Source of the DNA: Smithella sp. D17
GTDB taxonomy: Bacteria; Desulfobacterota; Syntrophia; Syntrophales; Smithellaceae
Reading direction: 5' to 3'
Assembly: GCA_000753945.1 (NCBI GenBank)
Contig: JQOA01000051.1
Coordinates: 1-15,655 of the forward strand
Length of the DNA stretch: 15,655 nucleotides
A model generated the notes under the pieces. It was not told the origin of the DNA and made no database searches. It was given only the letters and a program-made list of their open reading frames with translations. Made by a program: the position numbers and the translations under genes. Shown one piece after another: positions 11,476-15,655 of the stretch (the stretch's first letter is position 1; the number at the start of each line of letters is the position of its first letter).

Positions 11476-14061
11476 TTATTGCTTCTTGGTTAAAGTTATT
11501 TCACCTTTTGCAGATAAACCTGCCGCGATTTTATCGCCTTCGGAAAATTTGCCGGCCAGAATTTCCATAGCCAGCGGATCCAGAATGAGTTTCTGTAGCG
11601 AACGCTTCAGCGGCCGCGCGCCGTAAACCGGGCTGTAACCCTGCCCGGCTATATATTTTTTTGCCTCTTCTGTCAATTCAAGGCTTAATTTACGCTCGTT
11701 GAGACGTTTGTCAATAAGAGCAATCTGAATATCAACAATCTTATAAATATCCTCCAGCTTCAACGCGGAAAACATAATGGTGTCGTCTATACGATTCAAG
11801 AACTCCGGTTTGAACGTCGCCCGCAGAACTTCCATCAAACGGTTTTTCTTTTCCTCATCAGTGAGAGACGGATCCTGAATCCACTGACTGCCGACGTTGG
11901 AAGTCATGATCACCACCGTATTTTTAAAGCCTACCGTCCGGCCATGTCCGTCGGTCAGACGTCCGTCATCAAGAATCTGGAGCAGAATATTAAACACATC
12001 GGGGTGCGCTTTTTCTATTTCATCGAAAAGCAGAACGCTATACGGTTTACGCCTCACCGCCTCAGTCAGATGACCGCCTTCATCATACCCGACATAACCG
12101 GGCGGAGCACCGATCAGACGGGCTACCGCGTGCTTCTCCATATATTCCGACATATCAATTCTAATCATGGCCTGTTCATTGTCGAACATGAACTCCGCCA
12201 AAGCGCGCGCCAGTTCGGTTTTGCCGACACCCGTGGGTCCCAGAAAAATAAAAGAGCCGATGGGGCGGTTAGGATCCTGCAGGCCGGAGCGTGCGCGGCG
12301 CAGAGCAGCAGACACTGCGGCAATGCCTTCTTCCTGACCGATAACACGCATTTTCAGCCGTTCTTCCATATGAATCAGCTTTTGCACGTCACTTTCCATC
12401 ATTCTTGATAATGGTATGCCCGTCCAGTTAGAAACAACTTCGGCCACGTCTTCGGCATCCACCTCTTCCTTGAGCATCTGATTGTTCTTTTGAATATCCT
12501 CCAGTTTTTTCTGTTCCTTCTGGAGTTCTTTGTCCAAAGCTACAAGCTTGCCGTAACGGATCTCCCCTGCTTTCTCGTAATTCCCTTCGCGCTGAGCATT
12601 GGTTTCTTCCTGTTTCAAATCCTCAACCTGCTTTTTAGTATTTTGGATTTTATTGATTATATCTTTTTCGGTTGACCAGCGCGTCTTCATCTGGGCCACG
12701 TTGGATTTCAACTCGGCCAGTTCTTTTTCAATCCTGTCGCGTCGCTCTCTGGCGGTTTTGTCCGTTTCCTTTTTCAGCGACTGCTTCTCTATTTCCAGTT
12801 GTATTATTTTTCTATCAATAGCGTCAATTTCCGAAGGTTTGCTGTCCAGTTCTATCTTTAAACGGGAGGCAGCTTCATCAATCAGGTCAACGGCTTTATC
12901 CGGCAGAAAGCGATCGGTTATGTAACGTTGCGACAGCGTGGCAGCGGCAACGATTGCTGAATCTTTTATACGCACCCGATGATGAACTTCGTAGCGCTCT
13001 TTCAGTCCGCGCAATATGGCAATTGTATCCTCTACCGTCGGTTCCCTGACTAAAACCGGCTGGAAACGCCGCTCCAGAGCGGCGTCTTTTTCAATGTATT
13101 TGCGATATTCGTTAAGCGTTGTCGCGCCCACACAACGCAGCTCTCCCCTCGCCAGCGCAGGTTTGAGCATGTTGGCGGCGTCCATCGAACCTTCCGCCGC
13201 ACCTGCTCCTACAACAGTATGGATTTCGTCAATAAAAAGAATAATCTCGCCTGCGGCGCTGATCACTTCCTTCAACACAGCTTTAAGACGTTCCTCAAAC
13301 TCACCGCGGTATTTTGCACCGGCCACCAGCGCGCCAATATCCAGTCCGATGACGCGTTTATTTTTCAGGTTTTCCGGCACATCACCATTAACGATCCGTT
13401 GCGCCAGACCTTCCACAATGGCCGTTTTGCCGACACCAGGTTCGCCGATCAGCACCGGATTGTTTTTTGTGCGCCGGGAAAGCACCTGCATGATGCGGCG
13501 TATTTCCTCATCGCGGCCGATCACCGGATCAAATAAACCTTTCTTCGCCAGTTCGTTGAAATCCCTGGCATAGCGCTCCAGCGCCTGATATTTGCCTTCC
13601 GGATCAGGATCGGTCACACGCTGATTGCCACGGATATCTACCAGAACCTTGAAAATATTTTCCTTGGTCACTCCCGCCTGACGCAGTATTTTGCCAGCCT
13701 GACCTTCTTTTTCTTCGGCAATGGCAATAATCACATGCTCTGCGCTCACATACTCATCCTTGAGTTGCGCCGCCCCGGTCATTGCCTTGTCTAATATTTT
13801 ATTGAGCCTGCCTCCCAGATAAACTTCGCCCCCGCCCTGAACGCTCGGCAATTTTTTTAGATAAGTATCCAGTTCTTTTTCAATTTTTTGAGGTGAAGCA
13901 TTAAGTTTGTTGATGATGGCACCGGCGATGCCCTCATCCTGCCTCAAAAAACAAAGAAGAAGATGTTCCGGTTCAATGGATTGATGACCAAGAGAACCGG
14001 CCAGCGACTGAGCTTCCTGAAGAGCTTCCTGAACTTTTAAGGTAAATTTGTCAAAACGCAT
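11476..14061 (-). CDS. clpB: ATP-dependent disaggregase ClpB
   Basis: ClpB is a hexameric AAA+ chaperone that pulls proteins out of heat-induced aggregates with DnaK. The 861 residues carry all parts: the N-terminal Clp repeat domain (about 1-145, from MRFDKFTLKVQEALQEA), the first AAA+ domain with GEPGVGKTAIVEGLA (about 205) and LFIDEIHTVVGAGAAEG, the coiled-coil middle domain (about 405-525), and the second AAA+ domain with GPTGVGKTELARALAEF (about 605) and LFDEIEKAHPDVF, then KRSLQKLILDPLA near the end. There is no IGF/IGL loop for ClpP, which fits ClpB rather than ClpA. It starts 20 nt after the diadenylate cyclase gene, with AAAGGGAAC before the ATG. In many bacteria clpB is an RpoH target, and an rpoH gene lies just upstream and divergent. 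Confidence 0.97.
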   Translation of the reverse strand: MRFDKFTLKVQEALQEAQSLAGSLGHQSIEPEHLLLCFLRQDEGIAGAIINKLNASPQKIEKELDTYLKKLPSVQGGGEVYLGGRLNKILDKAMTGAAQLKDEYVSAEHVIIAIAEEKEGQAGKILRQAGVTKENIFKVLVDIRGNQRVTDPDPEGKYQALERYARDFNELAKKGLFDPVIGRDEEIRRIMQVLSRRTKNNPVLIGEPGVGKTAIVEGLAQRIVNGDVPENLKNKRVIGLDIGALVAGAKYRGEFEERLKAVLKEVISAAGEIILFIDEIHTVVGAGAAEGSMDAANMLKPALARGELRCVGATTLNEYRKYIEKDAALERRFQPVLVREPTVEDTIAILRGLKERYEVHHRVRIKDSAIVAAATLSQRYITDRFLPDKAVDLIDEAASRLKIELDSKPSEIDAIDRKIIQLEIEKQSLKKETDKTARERRDRIEKELAELKSNVAQMKTRWSTEKDIINKIQNTKKQVEDLKQEETNAQREGNYEKAGEIRYGKLVALDKELQKEQKKLEDIQKNNQMLKEEVDAEDVAEVVSNWTGIPLSRMMESDVQKLIHMEERLKMRVIGQEEGIAAVSAALRRARSGLQDPNRPIGSFIFLGPTGVGKTELARALAEFMFDNEQAMIRIDMSEYMEKHAVARLIGAPPGYVGYDEGGHLTEAVRRKPYSVLLFDEIEKAHPDVFNILLQILDDGRLTDGHGRTVGFKNTVVIMTSNVGSQWIQDPSLTDEEKKNRLMEVLRATFKPEFLNRIDDTIMFSALKLEDIYKIVDIQIALIDKRLNERKLSLELTEEAKKYIAGQGYSPVYGARPLKRSLQKLILDPLAMEILAGKFSEGDKIAAGLSAKGEITLTKKQ

Positions 14062-14089
14062 ATTTTGTTCCCTTTATTCAACTACTCCA
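14051..14089. repeat. Inverted repeat arm 1 (native copy, clpB start)
   Basis: These 39 nt hold the end of the cyclase gene, the clpB ribosome binding site and the first clpB codons. Their exact reverse complement forms the last 39 nt of the window (15617-15655). This copy sits in its natural context. Confidence 0.97.
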
Positions 14090-14954
14090 CTGGTTTTTCA
14101 ATTGTCACAAAAAGTTTGCCGTTTTTAAAAACGGATACATTTCCTGAAGATTCGGAAATAACTATGGCCACGGCTTTAGTCACGCTGGTGATACCGGCGG
14201 CGGCAATGTGGCGACTCCCCAGACCGGGAGGAAAATCCCGGCTGTCCAGAGCGGCACTGAGATGTCTTCCCGCTGTCACCAGCACGCCGTTTTCTTTAAT
14301 AACAAAAGCACCGTCAATCGCCGAGAGTTCCTTGATCGTTTCTTCCAATTCCGGATTTAAAATATTGAGCTGCTCTTCCGAATACCCCGAAAACGGATTG
14401 ATAATCATTTGGCGGGAAAGCTGCATAACCTTCTCGTCATCGCCCAGAACAAATATTGTTCCTACTTTTCTGTATTCCCGGCCCTGTGCTGCCAGTTCTA
14501 ACGCAATATTAAGAGCGGCGTTAAATACTTCCGGCCGGACATTTTCAAGGACGTCATTAATGAAATCGGACGTCAAAATCTCAAATTCCCTTCCCACATC
14601 AATCACAAAAATACTGTCGGCATAACCGAACCTGGGCACTCCGCTTAAGCATACGACTTTATCGCCCCTTTTCAGGATTCCCAGAACTATTCCCTTGGCT
14701 ATGGCAATTTTTACTTTCCCCACTCGGGTCAAATTTACATTAGGGATGTATATAACTTGCGCATCTTTCTTCAACTCGTCTGATATGTTTTCATCCTCGC
14801 GGGAAACAATAATAAAGTCCATATCTTTTTTTATTTCATCCATTATCAGACTGGTATCATTGATGACATCAACACACACAAGAAAAGCGTTGGCTTTTAT
14901 TTCATGAGCTATTTTAACGGCATGTTCTATCATCGTTTTATTTATTGATTTCAT
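14082..14954 (-). CDS. Diadenylate cyclase (DisA_N/DAC domain) with pyruvate-kinase-C-like N-terminus
   Basis: DAC-domain enzymes join two ATP into the second messenger cyclic di-AMP. I start at the ATG at 14954 (290 residues) because AAGGTG lies 7 nt upstream; the longer frame to 15044 would run through the promoter. Residues about 1-125 (MIEHAVKIAHEIKANAFLVCVD to GVPRFGYADSIFVID) look like an alpha/beta, pyruvate-kinase C-terminal-like domain, as in archaeal DacZ-type cyclases. Residues about 140-290 are the DAC domain, with DGAFVIKENGVLVTAG (214-229) and GLGSRHIAAAGIT (about 244-256). The canonical RHR motif reads RHI here. There are no membrane helices and no DisA DNA-binding part. It heads the clpB-htpX block. 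The fold is confident, the activity inferred. Confidence 0.85.
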   Translation of the reverse strand: MKSINKTMIEHAVKIAHEIKANAFLVCVDVINDTSLIMDEIKKDMDFIIVSREDENISDELKKDAQVIYIPNVNLTRVGKVKIAIAKGIVLGILKRGDKVVCLSGVPRFGYADSIFVIDVGREFEILTSDFINDVLENVRPEVFNAALNIALELAAQGREYRKVGTIFVLGDDEKVMQLSRQMIINPFSGYSEEQLNILNPELEETIKELSAIDGAFVIKENGVLVTAGRHLSAALDSRDFPPGLGSRHIAAAGITSVTKAVAIVISESSGNVSVFKNGKLFVTIEKPVE

Positions 14955-14982
14955 TAATTTCACCTTGCTTTTAATTTTCCTT

Positions 14983-15011
14983 AGAATAAGCACAAATATG
15001 GCCTCTGTCAA
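14983..15011 (-). promoter_or_regulatory. Sigma70-type promoter of the cyclase-clpB-htpX block
   Basis: On the minus strand a perfect -35 TTGACA (15006-15011) is followed by a 17-nt spacer and TATTCT (14983-14988, two mismatches to TATAAT). The expected start near 14976 leaves a leader of about 22 nt carrying the AAGGTG site for the ATG at 14954. No sigma32-type CCCCAT box is seen, so heat control of clpB, if present, would come from elsewhere. Confidence 0.6.
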
Positions 15012-15141
15012 GGAATGATCCGTCAAAATATCACTAATTTCCATGCGCTATTTTGAGGAATACCATGATGTTTTCTGTCCCGTTTTGCTTGTTTTCATTG
15101 TCTCCCAGAATCCTCCGTTCGCTTCGCCCAGGGAACACCAC

Positions 15142-15172
15142 GGATATCTGCGATATCCTCCGCCCGCGGCGG
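15142..15172. promoter_or_regulatory. Two adjacent inverted repeats between cyclase gene and rpoH
   Basis: A perfect 7-bp dyad, GGATATC TGC GATATCC (15142-15158), is followed at once by a GC hairpin CCGCC CGC GGCGG (15160-15172). They lie about 40 nt upstream of the rpoH -35 box and about 130 nt upstream of the opposite promoter. They could be an operator for a dimeric regulator or simply structured spacer DNA; no known operator is recognised. Confidence 0.4.
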
Positions 15173-15211
15173 GATAATTCAACTTGTATCACATTTCTGA
15201 AAAAAGAAATC

Positions 15212-15240
15212 TTGACCGGCGAATTATAGTTGGATAGAAT
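15212..15240 (+). promoter_or_regulatory. Sigma70-type promoter of rpoH
   Basis: TTGACC (15212-15217, one mismatch to TTGACA), a 17-nt spacer, then TAGAAT (15235-15240, one mismatch to TATAAT). The expected start near 15247 leaves a leader of about 28 nt to the TTG start codon, including the GGGAG ribosome binding site. Confidence 0.65.
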
Positions 15241-15274
15241 TTATAATTGGATAAATTAATGGGAGATCTGATCG

Positions 15275-15628
15275 TTGAAGCTACCCGTACTAACCGGCAC
15301 TCTTGATTTATATATAGGCGAAATTAATCGTTTTCCTCTTTTAACCGCGGAAGAGGAATTCAAACTTGCCGTACAATTGAAAAAGTATGGCAATGTGGAA
15401 GCCGCCGAAAAGCTGATTGTTTCGAATTTGCGTTTTGTAGTCAAGATAGCCCATGAATATCGCAGTTACGGCTTTAAGCTTGCTGATTTAATTCAGGAAG
15501 GCAATGTCGGCCTTATTCACGCTGTGAAAAAATTCGACCCCTATAAAGGCTACCGATTGATTTCTTATGCAGTGTGGTGGATTCGAGCTTACATTCAGAA
15601 TTACCTGATTAAATCATGGAGTAGTTGA
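15275..15628 (+). CDS. rpoH: Heat-shock sigma factor RpoH (sigma-32 family), N-terminal part, chimeric 3' end
   Basis: RpoH directs RNA polymerase to heat-shock genes. The visible 117 codons match the family's region 1.2 and 2: LYIGEINRFPLLTAEEEFKL (about 11-30), AAEKLIVSNLRFVVKIAHEY (about 43-62), the core-binding DLIQEGNVGLIHAVKKFDP and the hallmark -10 recognition motif ISYAVWWIRAYIQNYLIKSW. The start is TTG at 15275: an in-frame TGA lies 4 nt upstream and GGGAG lies 9-10 nt upstream. A full protein is about 290 residues. After KSW(S), where the family reads on as SLVKIGTT, the sequence jumps at 15617 to an inverted copy of the clpB start, giving a false stop at 15626-15628. Regions 3 and 4 are therefore missing here, most likely by artefact. 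Confidence 0.88.
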   Translation: MKLPVLTGTLDLYIGEINRFPLLTAEEEFKLAVQLKKYGNVEAAEKLIVSNLRFVVKIAHEYRSYGFKLADLIQEGNVGLIHAVKKFDPYKGYRLISYAVWWIRAYIQNYLIKSWSS

Positions 15629-15655
15629 ATAAAGGGAACAAAATATGCGTTTTGA
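15617..15655. repeat. Inverted repeat arm 2 (misplaced copy of the clpB start)
   Basis: These 39 nt are the exact reverse complement of 14051-14089 and run to the last base of the window. They contain the clpB ribosome binding site and its first four codons in the plus orientation, fused into rpoH. The junction shares TGGAG with the expected rpoH codons Trp-Ser, so it has about 5 nt of microhomology. Confidence 0.97.

Noticed and set aside
14955..15044. N-terminal extension of the diadenylate cyclase to an ATG at 15044
   Set aside because: The extension overlaps a perfect TTGACA promoter, has no ribosome binding site, and the ATG at 14954 has AAGGTG at good spacing.
14051..15655. The terminal inverted repeat as ends of a transposon or integron-like element
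   Set aside because: The arms are ordinary coding sequence (end of cyclase, start of clpB), one arm is in native context, and the other truncates rpoH exactly at the window edge; a chimera explains all of this.

Overview
The window looks like a chromosomal piece from an anaerobic Desulfobacterota (deltaproteobacterial) relative, perhaps near Syntrophales. This placement is inferred from gene content and order, not from a search. The clues are the order ispE / tRNA-Gln / prs / rplY / pth, a DUF1844 protein just upstream of ispE, a divergent membrane pyrophosphatase, and a diadenylate cyclase with a pyruvate-kinase-C-like N-terminus beside clpB.

Layout. 1-131: probable tail of an unidentified gene, then a sigma70-like promoter. 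132-731 (+): type II toxin-antitoxin pair with the toxin first. 741-1455 (-): a scrapyard of two decayed mobile elements, a group II intron remnant and a REP-associated (RAYT) transposase that has lost its catalytic middle. 1498-3828 (-): a compact envelope-stress-like unit read as TGPxG-repeat secreted protein, EF-hand protein, ECF sigma factor, short membrane anti-sigma-like protein and Spy/CpxP-like protein. The last gene now ends inside repeats that flank the RAYT remnant. 3829-4370: AT-rich intergenic DNA ending in a strong terminator.

4371-14954 (-): one long co-oriented block. Read from its promoter near 14983-15011 it runs diadenylate cyclase, clpB, htpX, DUF1844, ispE, tRNA-Gln(UUG), prs, rplY, pth, hppA, and it ends at the terminator at 4315-4341. 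Most gaps are 1-40 nt. It joins proteostasis (ClpB, HtpX), c-di-AMP signalling, isoprenoid and PRPP synthesis, translation (bL25, Pth, tRNA) and energy conservation (ion-pumping pyrophosphatase).

15275-end (+): the start of rpoH (heat-shock sigma factor), divergent from the block, with its own good promoter and a TTG start. It is cut off abruptly. The last 39 nt of the window are an exact inverted copy of 14051-14089 (end of the cyclase gene plus start of clpB), which gives the sigma factor a false stop. This is most simply a fold-back chimera at a contig end.

No CRISPR array, rRNA, complete insertion sequence or replication origin was seen. The most unusual items are the five-gene ECF/EF-hand/repeat-protein unit, the gene tail captured from mobile-element repeats, the divergent pyrophosphatase and the terminal inverted duplication.
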